Origin: JACTOJ01 sp032335695
Lineage (GTDB): Bacteria > Bacillota > Clostridia > Clostridiales > Clostridiaceae
DNA length: 64,000 bases
Direction: 5' to 3'
Assembly: GCF_032335695.1 (NCBI RefSeq)
Contig: NZ_JACTOJ010000001.1
Coordinates: 1 to 64,000 of the forward strand
The notes below the pieces were generated by a model. The model saw only the letters and a program-made list of their open reading frames with translations. It was not told the origin of the DNA and made no database searches. Below are positions 16,261-23,149 of this stretch, in pieces (positions within the stretch are counted from its first letter, which is position 1; every line of letters starts with the position of its first letter). Both the position numbers and the translations under genes were made by a program.

Positions 16261-17733
16261 ATGAATAACACACCAAAGGTTAAATTAGGAATTGTTGCAG
16301 TAAGCAGAGATTGCTTCCCAATGGAGCTTTCAGAAACTAGAAGAAAGGCAGTAGTTGAAGCCTACAATGGAGAAATATTTGAATGCTTAACAACTGTTGA
16401 AAATGAAAAGGATATGAAGAAGGCTTTAGCAGAAGTTAAAGCAGCTGGAGTTAATGCTTTAGTAGTATATCTTGGAAACTTTGGACCTGAAACTGCTGAA
16501 ACTTTATTAGCTAAGGAATTTGATGGACCAGTTATGTTTGTAGCTGCTTCAGAAGAATCAGGAGATAATTTAATAGGCGGACGTGGAGATGCTTATTGTG
16601 GGATGCTAAATGCAAGCTATAACTTAGCTCTTCGTAATATAAAGGCATACATTCCTGAATATCCAGTAGGAACAGCTAGTCAAGTTGCAGATATGATTTC
16701 TGAATTTGTACCAGTTGCTAATGCAATACTTGGATTAAAGAATTTAAAGATAATATCTTTTGGACCAAGACCTCAGGATTTCTTAGCTTGTAATGCACCT
16801 ATTAAGCAGTTATACAATTTAGGTGTTGAAATAGAAGAAAACTCAGAATTAGATTTATTTGCAGCTTTCAATGATCACAAAGATGATCCAAGAATTCCAG
16901 AAGTAATAGCTAGCATGGAAAAAGAATTAGGCGAAGGAAACAAAATGCCTGGTATACTTCCAAAGCTTGCTCAATATGAAATAACTCTATTAGACTGGAT
17001 GGAAGAGCATAAGGGTTCAAGAGAATATGTAGTATTTGCAAACAAGTGCTGGCCTTCTTTCCAAACTCAGTTTGGTTTTGTACCATGCTACGTAAACAGC
17101 CGTTTAACTGCTATGGGAATTCCAGTAGCCTGCGAAGTTGATATATATGGAGCATTAAGTGAATATATTGGAACTTGCATAAGCCAGGATGTTGTTACAT
17201 TACTTGACATAAACAACACAGTTCCAGCTGACATGTATGATACTGAAATAAAAGGAAAGTTTGATTATACATTAAAGGATACATTTATGGCATTCCACTG
17301 TGGTAATACAGCTTCTTGCAAGTTAACTTGTGGAACTATGAAGAACCAAATGATTATGGCTAGAGCTTTAGAGCCAAATCAAGAACCAAATATAACTAGA
17401 GGTACTCTTGAAGGAGATATAGTTCCAGGAGATATAACATTCTTTAGATTACAAAGCAATGCTGATGCAGAATTAACTGCTTATGTTGCTGAAGGAGAAG
17501 TTTTACCAGTTGCAACACGCTCTTTTGGATCCATAGGAGTTTTTGCAATTCCTCAAATGGGAAGGTTCTATCGTCATGTATTAATCGAAGGAAGATATCC
17601 CCATCATGGAGCAGTTGCATTTGGGCACTTTGGAAAGGCAATCTACAATTTATTCAGATATTTAGGAGTTAAAGAAGTTGGCTTTAATCAACCTAAAGGA
17701 ACACTTTACAAAACAGAAAATCCTTTTAGCTAA
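16261..17733 (+). CDS. L-fucose/L-arabinose isomerase family protein
   Basis: The 490-residue protein has the overall pattern of L-fucose/L-arabinose isomerase-like enzymes, which interconvert aldoses and ketoses using Mn2+. Visible landmarks are LGIVAVSRDCFPMELS at the N terminus, KIISFGPRPQDFLACNAP in the middle, and a C-terminal catalytic half with CEVDIYGALSEYIG, FHCGNTASC and GRYPHHGAVAFGHFGKA. The Glu/Asp and His residues there are plausible metal ligands. ATG 16261 has GGAGG 8 bases upstream. It follows the DUF4867 gene and ends in a terminator, forming a two-gene sugar operon. The exact sugar (fucose, arabinose or a C5/C6 analogue) cannot be read from sequence. Confidence 0.85.
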   Translation: MNNTPKVKLGIVAVSRDCFPMELSETRRKAVVEAYNGEIFECLTTVENEKDMKKALAEVKAAGVNALVVYLGNFGPETAETLLAKEFDGPVMFVAASEESGDNLIGGRGDAYCGMLNASYNLALRNIKAYIPEYPVGTASQVADMISEFVPVANAILGLKNLKIISFGPRPQDFLACNAPIKQLYNLGVEIEENSELDLFAAFNDHKDDPRIPEVIASMEKELGEGNKMPGILPKLAQYEITLLDWMEEHKGSREYVVFANKCWPSFQTQFGFVPCYVNSRLTAMGIPVACEVDIYGALSEYIGTCISQDVVTLLDINNTVPADMYDTEIKGKFDYTLKDTFMAFHCGNTASCKLTCGTMKNQMIMARALEPNQEPNITRGTLEGDIVPGDITFFRLQSNADAELTAYVAEGEVLPVATRSFGSIGVFAIPQMGRFYRHVLIEGRYPHHGAVAFGHFGKAIYNLFRYLGVKEVGFNQPKGTLYKTENPFS

Positions 17734-17769
17734 TAACTAATATTTAAAACTAGATAGAAAAAATTATTT

Positions 17770-17809
17770 AAGGTCTGCTTCCTATATTGATTTGGAAGCG
17801 GACCTTTTA
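17770..17809 (+). terminator. Terminator after isomerase gene
   Basis: Stem AAGGTCTGCTTCC/GGAAGCGGACCTT with one internal T/G, then TTTT. Confidence 0.88.
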
Positions 17810-17868
17810 AATTCTTGCGAGTATTACTAGGTAGAAGAATATTTTTAGAAAAAAATTTATTTATTTGC

Positions 17869-17899
17869 TTGACTGAGAGTGCACTCTCAGGTTTATGAT
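17869..17899 (+). promoter_or_regulatory. MerR-type promoter of the DXS-like gene
   Basis: TTGACT (-35, 17869-17874) and TATGAT (-10, 17894-17899) are separated by 19 bases, the over-long spacer used by MerR activators. The spacer holds a perfect 18-bp palindrome, CTGAGAGTG/CACTCTCAG, at 17873-17890. Confidence 0.85.
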
Positions 17900-18010
17900 A
17901 GTCGTATCACATAATAGAGTTCGCGCTAACTATAGTATGTATAAATAAAGGATTAATATGGGCTCTTTAATGTAAGAAGTAGACATATGAGAAATATTAG
18001 GAGGAAAAAT

Positions 18011-19771
18011 ATGTATTTAGAAAAAATTAACTCGCCAGAAGATCTAAAAAAATTATCAGCAGATGAAATGAAAGATTTGAGTGCAGAAATACGTGAAGTT
18101 TTGCTTAAGAAATTAAGTGAGCATGGAGGACACGTTGGTCCAAATCTTGGAATGGTTGAAATGACGGTTGCATTACATCATGTATTTAACTCACCAAAGG
18201 ATAAGATTGTTTATGATGTTTCTCATCAGAGTTACATTCATAAAATGCTTACTGGAAGAAAAGAAGCATTTATTAATGCTGAAAAATATGACGAAGTATC
18301 AGGCTATTCAAATCCAGAAGAAAGCGAGCATGATTTTTTTAATATAGGACATACATCCACATCCATAAGCCTCGCTAGCGGACTTGCTAAAGCAAGAGAC
18401 TTAAAGTCTGAAAAGGACAATGTGATAGCCATCATTGGAGACGGGTCTTTAAGTGGCGGAGAAGCTTATGAAGGATTAAATAATGCTTCAGAAGCGGGAA
18501 CAAATATGATTGTTATTGTAAATGATAATGACATGTCTATTGCAGAAAACCATGGAGGTTTATATAAAAACCTTAGAGAACTTAGAGATACTGAAGGCAA
18601 AAGCCAAAATAATTTCTTTAAGGCATTAGGCTTTGATTACTATTATGTAAAAGATGGTCATGACTTTGAGCAGCTAATCAGGGTATTTAATAGGGTAAAG
18701 GATACAGATCATCCAGTAGTTATCCATATTCACACAATTAAAGGAAAAGGCTTTGAATTAGCTGAAAAGAATAAGGAACAATGGCACTATGGAATGCCTT
18801 TTGTACTAGAAACCGGAGCATCAAAATTCTCCATGGGTTCAGGAGAAGATTATGGAAATCTTACAGCAGAATATTTGTTAGATGCCATGAAGAAAGACCC
18901 TAAGGTAGTTGCAATTACTTCAGCTACTCCTACTGTATTTGGCTTTAATTCAGCCAGAAGAAAAGAAGCTGGAAAACAATTTGTAGATGTTGGTATTGCA
19001 GAAGAACATGCTGTTGCTTTAGCTTCAGGAATTGCTGCAAATGGGGGAAGACCAGTTTATGGAGTATATAGCACATTCCTTCAGAGAACCTATGATCAGC
19101 TTTCACAGGATTTATGCATAAATAGCAATCCAGCAGTAATACTAGTTAACTATGCATCGGTTTATGGAATGAACGATGTTACCCATATCGGACTATATGA
19201 TATTGGCATGATGAGCAATATTCCTAATATGGTATATCTTGCGCCAACCTGTAAGGAAGAATATTTTGCTATGCTTAATTGGGGAATGAGCCAAAATGAG
19301 CATCCTGTGGCTATACGTGTTCCAGCTCTAGGAGTTATTGAAAGAGGAACAGCAGATAATACGGATTATTCTAAATTGAATAAATATGAGGTTACAAAGG
19401 CAGGAAAAGATGTTGCAATCGTTGCTCTTGGAGATTTCTATCAGCTTGGTGAAGCAGTTATTAATAAGCTTTCAAAAGAAAATGGCGTTGAGGCTACCTT
19501 AATTAATCCAAAATACATTACAGGTGTTGATGAAGAATTACTCGAAAGCTTGAAAAAGGAACATAAGCTTGTAGTTACACTTGAAGACGGTATTTTAGAA
19601 GGTGGCTTTGGAGAAAAGGTAGCAAGATATTATGGACCTTCAGAAATGAAAGTATTGAACTATGGTATAAAGAAAGAATTTCTAGATCGTTATGTTCCAG
19701 ATAAACTAATGAAAAAGAACAGGCTTACAGATGTTCAGATTGTAGAAGATGTAATAAATATCATAAAGTAA
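18011..19771 (+). CDS. 1-deoxy-D-xylulose-5-phosphate synthase-like thiamine enzyme (divergent paralog)
   Basis: The 586-residue thiamine diphosphate enzyme has DXS layout: HVGPNLGMVEMTVALHHVF, DVSHQSYIHKMLTGR, the ThDP/Mg motif GDGSLSGGEAYEGLNNA, and the pyrimidine-domain GIAEEHAVALASGIA. DXS joins pyruvate and glyceraldehyde-3-phosphate for isoprenoid and thiamine synthesis. However, the canonical DRAGxVGxDGxTHxG segment is replaced by NYASVYGMNDVTHIG (residues about 380-394), removing the conserved Asp-Arg. It is also shorter than standard DXS (about 620). Acceptor specificity may therefore differ. ATG 18011 has AGGAGG upstream. It is driven by a MerR-type promoter and co-transcribed with the MerR gene at 19833. 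Confidence 0.8.
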   Translation: MYLEKINSPEDLKKLSADEMKDLSAEIREVLLKKLSEHGGHVGPNLGMVEMTVALHHVFNSPKDKIVYDVSHQSYIHKMLTGRKEAFINAEKYDEVSGYSNPEESEHDFFNIGHTSTSISLASGLAKARDLKSEKDNVIAIIGDGSLSGGEAYEGLNNASEAGTNMIVIVNDNDMSIAENHGGLYKNLRELRDTEGKSQNNFFKALGFDYYYVKDGHDFEQLIRVFNRVKDTDHPVVIHIHTIKGKGFELAEKNKEQWHYGMPFVLETGASKFSMGSGEDYGNLTAEYLLDAMKKDPKVVAITSATPTVFGFNSARRKEAGKQFVDVGIAEEHAVALASGIAANGGRPVYGVYSTFLQRTYDQLSQDLCINSNPAVILVNYASVYGMNDVTHIGLYDIGMMSNIPNMVYLAPTCKEEYFAMLNWGMSQNEHPVAIRVPALGVIERGTADNTDYSKLNKYEVTKAGKDVAIVALGDFYQLGEAVINKLSKENGVEATLINPKYITGVDEELLESLKKEHKLVVTLEDGILEGGFGEKVARYYGPSEMKVLNYGIKKEFLDRYVPDKLMKKNRLTDVQIVEDVINIIK

Positions 19772-19832
19772 TCCTACTCGCTATTGTTTAAGAGGGCATT
19801 ATAACCACAATAGGATAAAGGAGGAGAATATT

Positions 19833-20240
19833 ATGAATATCAAAGAGGTTGCGGAAAGAACAGGGGTATCTGTAGACAATTTGCGTTATTATGAACGTAT
19901 TGGGTTAATACCACATATACAAAGGACAAAATCAGGTATAAGAGACTATGATGAAAGAGCAATTCATTGGGTAGAATTTGTTCTGAAGTTTAAAAAGGCT
20001 GGAGCATCCCTTGAAGCTATTATAGAATATATTCGTCTTGCAAATGAAGGAAATTCCACAAAGGAATCGAGAAGGGATATTCTAATTGAAGTAAAGGGTA
20101 ATATTGAAAAACAAATGCAAGATCTGCAGCAATGTTTGGATATTGTAAATTATAAAATTGAAAATTATTATGATTTGTGCGAGCCTATAACAAGAGAAAT
20201 AATACAAGAATGGAAAACTTCAGAGAATCATCAGAAGTAA
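19833..20240 (+). CDS. MerR-family transcriptional regulator
   Basis: The 135-residue protein has the MerR winged helix at its N terminus (IKEVAERTGVSVDNLRYYE, then RIGLI, then RTKSGIRDYDE) and a long dimerisation helix around 75-110. The effector tail (CEPITREIIQEWK) has a single Cys and no metal-site array, so it resembles the AdhR/NmlR-like group rather than mercury or copper sensors. It follows the DXS-like gene by 61 bases with an AAAGGAGGAG ribosome site, so it is probably co-transcribed from the MerR promoter at 17869 and autoregulated. A 17-bp bidirectional terminator follows. Confidence 0.88.
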   Translation: MNIKEVAERTGVSVDNLRYYERIGLIPHIQRTKSGIRDYDERAIHWVEFVLKFKKAGASLEAIIEYIRLANEGNSTKESRRDILIEVKGNIEKQMQDLQQCLDIVNYKIENYYDLCEPITREIIQEWKTSENHQK

Positions 20241-20247
20241 TTTGCCA

Positions 20248-20290
20248 AAAGCCAGATAAACAAGAAATTACTTGTTTATCTGGCTTTAAT
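20248..20290. terminator. Bidirectional terminator between the two MerR genes
   Basis: A perfect 17-bp stem (20248-20264 with 20271-20287) has a six-base loop. A-runs and T-runs on both sides fit use by both convergent genes. Confidence 0.9.
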
Positions 20291-20291
20291 T

Positions 20292-20762
20292 TTAATCATC
20301 ACTTTGTTTACAGCAATACATTTTTTCTGTTTTTTCTTTTAAAACCTTAATGTCTTCTGGGATATCTTCTGGCTTCAAGGAATCATGTATATCACAGGTG
20401 CCCTTAGCTTGAGCAGTTTCATAGTACCAGCATTTATATTTGATCAAATCTAGAGTTTGCTGCAGCTCAGCAAGCTGCTCTATAACTTTTTTTTCCTGCT
20501 CTCTGAACATATTAAGTCTTTCATTAATTGTTTCATCGCCCTTTGTACACCAATCCATAAAAACTCGTATGTCTTTTATGGACATGCCTGATTTCTTTAA
20601 ATATTCGATCATAAAAAGTGGCTCAAAGTCGCTATCTTTAAACATTCTTATGCCACTTTCACTCCGCTCAACAAAAGGTAATAGACCTTCTTTAGCATAA
20701 AAGCGAAGGGTATGAGGAGATATATTAACTTTTTTTGCTATTTCACTAACAGTATAGTACAT
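20292..20762 (-). CDS. MerR-family transcriptional regulator (second)
   Basis: The 156-residue protein has a MerR N terminus (MYYTVSEIAKKVNISPHTLR and FYAKEGLLPF), a recognition wing (ERSESGIRMFKDSD) and a long helix with FREQEKKVIEQLAELQQTL. The C-terminal part carries several Cys (KCWYYETAQAKGTCD and MYCCKQ), which could respond to thiol-reactive or redox signals; that is inference. A GGAG site precedes the start. It converges on the first merR gene. Just upstream, facing away, is a MerR-type promoter (20806-20836) resembling the one for the DXS-like gene. Confidence 0.9.
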   Translation of the reverse strand: MYYTVSEIAKKVNISPHTLRFYAKEGLLPFVERSESGIRMFKDSDFEPLFMIEYLKKSGMSIKDIRVFMDWCTKGDETINERLNMFREQEKKVIEQLAELQQTLDLIKYKCWYYETAQAKGTCDIHDSLKPEDIPEDIKVLKEKTEKMYCCKQSDD

Positions 20763-21186
20763 TTTTAGTCTCCTAATAATTTTTTTTAAAATTTAAAAAA
20801 AATTATTAACTTAGAGTTTACTCTCAAGTTTACGATAATGGTATCATGCAATAAAGTGTATGTCAATAATATTATGTACAAATGTGAGACTATAATGAGT
20901 TTTTAATTTATATACCAATAATTGAAATACAGAAAGCATAGTGATTAATGAGAATAGTCAAAACTAGAATTCATAGATAAGAAATGATAGATTTTATGCT
21001 GATAAAGTTATTTTAAGATTTGAAATAATATAGCTTTTGTAAAGAAACAGAACCTTATGCTGGATTTTTGTAACTTATATGAAATTTAATTTAGTCAGGT
21101 TATGATATCCAGCACGTTCTATTTCTAAGGTTTATGTTTGTACTAAAATTATATACTTAGTTATGAGGTATCGAGCTTGATTTTAT
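20763..21186. other. Intergenic region downstream of an orphan MerR-type promoter
   Basis: Apart from the promoter at 20806-20836, I see no open frame with a ribosome site on either strand. A long-range inverted pair TGCTGGAT (21059-21066)/ATCCAGCA (21109-21116) lies near the right end. A small RNA or a decayed gene is possible. Confidence 0.45.
20806..20836 (+). promoter_or_regulatory. MerR-type promoter facing no gene
   Basis: TTAACT (20806-20811) and TACGAT (20831-20836) are separated by 19 bases. The spacer holds the dyad AGAGT-TT-ACTCT. The -10 and following 20 bases closely match those of the promoter at 17869, so the same regulator probably binds both. Confidence 0.7.
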
Positions 21187-21375
21187 TTAGGCATCTCTGT
21201 CAGATATTAACTTACCGCCAAAACCTATATTTTCTGCTTCATTTTCTTTTAATAAAACAATGAATGCTTGTTCTGGTACGTTCATAATATTTGATGCTAA
21301 TGTTGTAAACTCTTTTACTAACTTTTTTTTCTGATCTTTATTTAATTTTCCTGCTTCTAAAGTGATTACTGGCAT
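21187..21375 (-). CDS. 4-oxalocrotonate tautomerase family protein
   Basis: The 62-residue protein starts MPVITLEAGKLNKDQKKKLV, with the Pro immediately after Met that serves as catalytic base once Met is removed, and ends with FGGKLISDRDA. This size and order are typical of 4-oxalocrotonate tautomerase subunits, which act on keto-enol substrates. It lies 27 bases after the FMN reductase gene on the same strand, with GAAGGAGATGA as ribosome site, so the two are one operon behind the MerR-type promoter at 21991-22021. Physiological substrate unknown. Confidence 0.9.
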   Translation of the reverse strand: MPVITLEAGKLNKDQKKKLVKEFTTLASNIMNVPEQAFIVLLKENEAENIGFGGKLISDRDA

Positions 21376-21402
21376 ACTTTCATCTCCTTCTAAAATTGTT
21401 TG

Positions 21403-21939
21403 TTACTTTATTGATTTTCCTAATTCATATGCTCTTTTTGGAAAATCAGTTTCTTCAAGCATAGATCTTATTGGACATCCAGTTGCGAGCAATTTGCCAG
21501 CGGCTTTCCAATTCATATAACGAAGTATGGATTCATAATTTTTCTCCAAGGCCTCCATTGTCCAATCATCTGCACCATAGGAGGTTGCAATAAGCATTGA
21601 TTTCTTATTTCCTTCTAACTTTGCATTATTTGCATGGAAACGATCTATAACTGCTTTAATTTGTGCTGACATTGAGAAGTAATATAAAGGTGTTACAAAC
21701 ACTACAATATCTGAAGCTATTAAATTTTCATACCATGTATTCATAGAATCTTTACGTACACACTCACCATCATGGCTTGCACAATAATTACATGCAAGAC
21801 AAGGTTGCACATCTTCAAAAGCTGCATCAAAACGTAATACCTCATGTCCTGATTCCTTTGCTCCTTCGATGAATTTATCTGCTAATAAAGCTGATGTACC
21901 TTTCTTATGTGGACTCCCTGTAATTACTGTTACTTTCAT
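21403..21939 (-). CDS. NADPH-dependent FMN reductase / flavodoxin-fold oxidoreductase
   Basis: The 178-residue flavodoxin-fold protein starts MKVTVITGSPHKKGTSALLA, the FMN phosphate loop (TGSPHKKGTSA). It has the iron-sulfur-flavoprotein-like Cys segment PCLACNYCASHDGEC near 46-60. The flavin-facing FVTPLYYFSMSAQIKAVIDR lies near 80-100. The compact CxxCxxC could be redox-active or bind a cluster. Members reduce FMN, quinones or nitro compounds. It is first in an operon with the tautomerase, behind a 19-bp-spacer MerR promoter, suggesting a response to electrophilic or oxidative stress; that is inference. Confidence 0.88.
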   Translation of the reverse strand: MKVTVITGSPHKKGTSALLADKFIEGAKESGHEVLRFDAAFEDVQPCLACNYCASHDGECVRKDSMNTWYENLIASDIVVFVTPLYYFSMSAQIKAVIDRFHANNAKLEGNKKSMLIATSYGADDWTMEALEKNYESILRYMNWKAAGKLLATGCPIRSMLEETDFPKRAYELGKSIK

Positions 21940-21990
21940 TGTTAATTATCTCCTTTAAAAAACATATTTTTTATATTGACCGATGAATTA

Positions 21991-22021
21991 ACTATAATCC
22001 TTTAAGTCAACTTAAGGTCAA
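21991..22021 (-). promoter_or_regulatory. MerR-type promoter of the FMN reductase-tautomerase operon
   Basis: On the minus strand TTGACC (22016-22021) and TATAGT (21991-21996) are separated by 19 bases. The spacer dyad is TTAAG-TCAA-CTTAA, the AdhR/NmlR-like half-site pattern and different from the GAGAGT sites at 17873 and 20813. Confidence 0.8.
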
Positions 22022-22131
22022 GAACTATTTTAAACTTTTTTATAAAAGGGTATTCTTGATTCTAAAAGGAGAGGAAATGTGACAGAAAAAGGAACTTATC
22101 ACAAATGAAGCGAAGAAAATGAAATCTTTCA

Positions 22132-22195
22132 AGAGTGTATAAAAGAGTTGATGAAGCTTTGTATGGAGCAAAAAATAAAGGATTAAAGTCTTACC
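22132..22195 (+). pseudogene. Fragment of a GGDEF-domain C terminus
   Basis: Read in frame from 22132, the DNA encodes RVYKRVDEALYGAKNKGLKS, the characteristic end of diguanylate cyclase GGDEF domains (ADxALYxAKxxGRN). The rest of the domain is absent and upstream frames contain stops. It abuts the 3' end of the convergent amidase gene, so it looks like a relic of a rearrangement. Confidence 0.5.
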
Positions 22196-22688
22196 ATACT
22201 CCTACATGTGTGATGTGTAAAAAGCGTATATATACATAAGAAAAGCTGTTCAGCAGGCGATTGTCAGCATCATATGTGTGTGTAGCAATCAAGATATTTG
22301 ATGGTGATGGAGACTCACCAACGGAAACAATGATGAGAGAATGGCTGAATACTAGCCCATCGAAAGAAAGCTGAACTATATCACCAGGTTCTACCTGAGA
22401 AACATCTACCTCTACAGCAGTGGGGCCAATCCCTTGGTTGTTAACAAGAAAACGGTGCAGGAATTCCACTCCGGTCCATGCCGGTGCACGATTATTTAAG
22501 TTGTTGTAATACCAGCCGAAGGTGGGAGAGTAATTCATGATACCTGAACCAGCATACAGTACCTGTGAAGCGAAATTTGTGCAGTCTCCTCCCAGATATT
22601 TAAAATCATAGTATTGTGGATTGCGTGAGAATGCCCATTTGTGCGCGTAAGATACGGCGCTTGCACGATCGTAGTATTTTGTTCTCAA
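22191..22688 (-). CDS. Amidase domain (CwlJ/amidase_6-like) protein
   Basis: The 165-residue protein has a cysteine-peptidase/amidase-like motif YLGGDCTNFASQVLYAGSG, with the likely nucleophile in GDCTNF and later His in FSHSLIIV and ATHTYDADN. These match the putative amidase domain (Amidase_6) seen in clostridial and Bacillus proteins of uncertain substrate, often wall-related. There is no signal peptide and only this single domain. It probably starts at a TTG (22688) preceded by GGGGG, because the first residues RTKYYDRASAVSYAHKW match the family start. DUF896 lies upstream in the same direction, separated by a hairpin. Confidence 0.8.
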   Translation of the reverse strand: MRTKYYDRASAVSYAHKWAFSRNPQYYDFKYLGGDCTNFASQVLYAGSGIMNYSPTFGWYYNNLNNRAPAWTGVEFLHRFLVNNQGIGPTAVEVDVSQVEPGDIVQLSFDGLVFSHSLIIVSVGESPSPSNILIATHTYDADNRLLNSFSYVYIRFLHITHVGVW

Positions 22689-22696
22689 TTTATATT

Positions 22697-22740
22697 CCCC
22701 CTTCTTTGCATTGTATGATGGTGAAGGGGGGAGTGTGCAA
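22697..22740. promoter_or_regulatory. Hairpin between DUF896 gene and amidase gene
   Basis: CCCCCTTC (22697-22704) pairs with GAAGGGGG (22733-22740). It includes the purine-rich ribosome site of the TTG-start amidase gene, so it could hide translation initiation. Confidence 0.5.
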
Positions 22741-22748
22741 TGAGAACG

Positions 22749-22952
22749 CTAGGAATTTTTACCTAAACTTCGTCTATTTCCGTCTGGATCAATAACTACT
22801 GTATTATCCAATGTAGCTTTAAGATTTGCTCTAAAGGCTGCAATATATTCTTTTCTTAGCTGTTCTCTTTCTACTAATTCTTCTTCTGTGAGAGCACCTT
22901 CCTTAGCTTTTTTAGCTAATTCGTTAAGTCGCTGAATTTTGTTTTTTTCCAC
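22749..22952 (-). CDS. DUF896 family protein
   Basis: The 67-residue protein reads IQRLNELAKKAKEGALTEEE, then QLRKEYIAAFRANLKATLDN, then IDPDGNRRSLGKN. This is the DUF896 (YnzC-like) pattern: two antiparallel helices and a short basic tail. DUF896 proteins are small, conserved in Firmicutes, and some are tied to stress (SOS-linked YneB/YnzC) regions, but no activity is established. GAAAGGGGG precedes the ATG. The amidase gene follows after a hairpin. Confidence 0.88.
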   Translation of the reverse strand: MEKNKIQRLNELAKKAKEGALTEEELVEREQLRKEYIAAFRANLKATLDNTVVIDPDGNRRSLGKNS

Positions 22953-23010
22953 TTTCTTTCCCCTTTCTAGTATCCATGTACTAATTTATTATATAGTATG
23001 TGGAGATTAA

Positions 23011-23031
23011 ATCAACACTGATTTAAAACAG
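23011..23031. repeat. Dispersed palindromic repeat, copy B (right half only)
   Basis: ATCAACACTGATTTAAAAC plus flanking bases match the right half of the elements at 5811-5850 and (inverted) 63785-63829. The left arm is not recognisable. Confidence 0.55.
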
Positions 23032-23043
23032 GAGGTATAAAAA

Positions 23044-23085
23044 ATAGACAACCAACTTTGCCAAAGGATTTAGTTGGTTGTCTGT
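23044..23085. terminator. Terminator after xyloglucanase gene, symmetric
   Basis: AGACAACCAAC pairs with GTTGGTTGTCT around a 16-base loop. It is placed after the minus-strand GH74 gene and could serve either direction. Confidence 0.75.
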
Positions 23086-23149
23086 AGCGATTTTGCATTG
23101 TTGATAGCTTATAATATAATGCTGCTTTTATTTATAGCAGGGCCGCAAA

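Noticed and set aside
18011..19771. Naming the DXS-like gene dxs
   Set aside because: The acceptor-site DRAG segment is replaced, so housekeeping DXS function is not supported.
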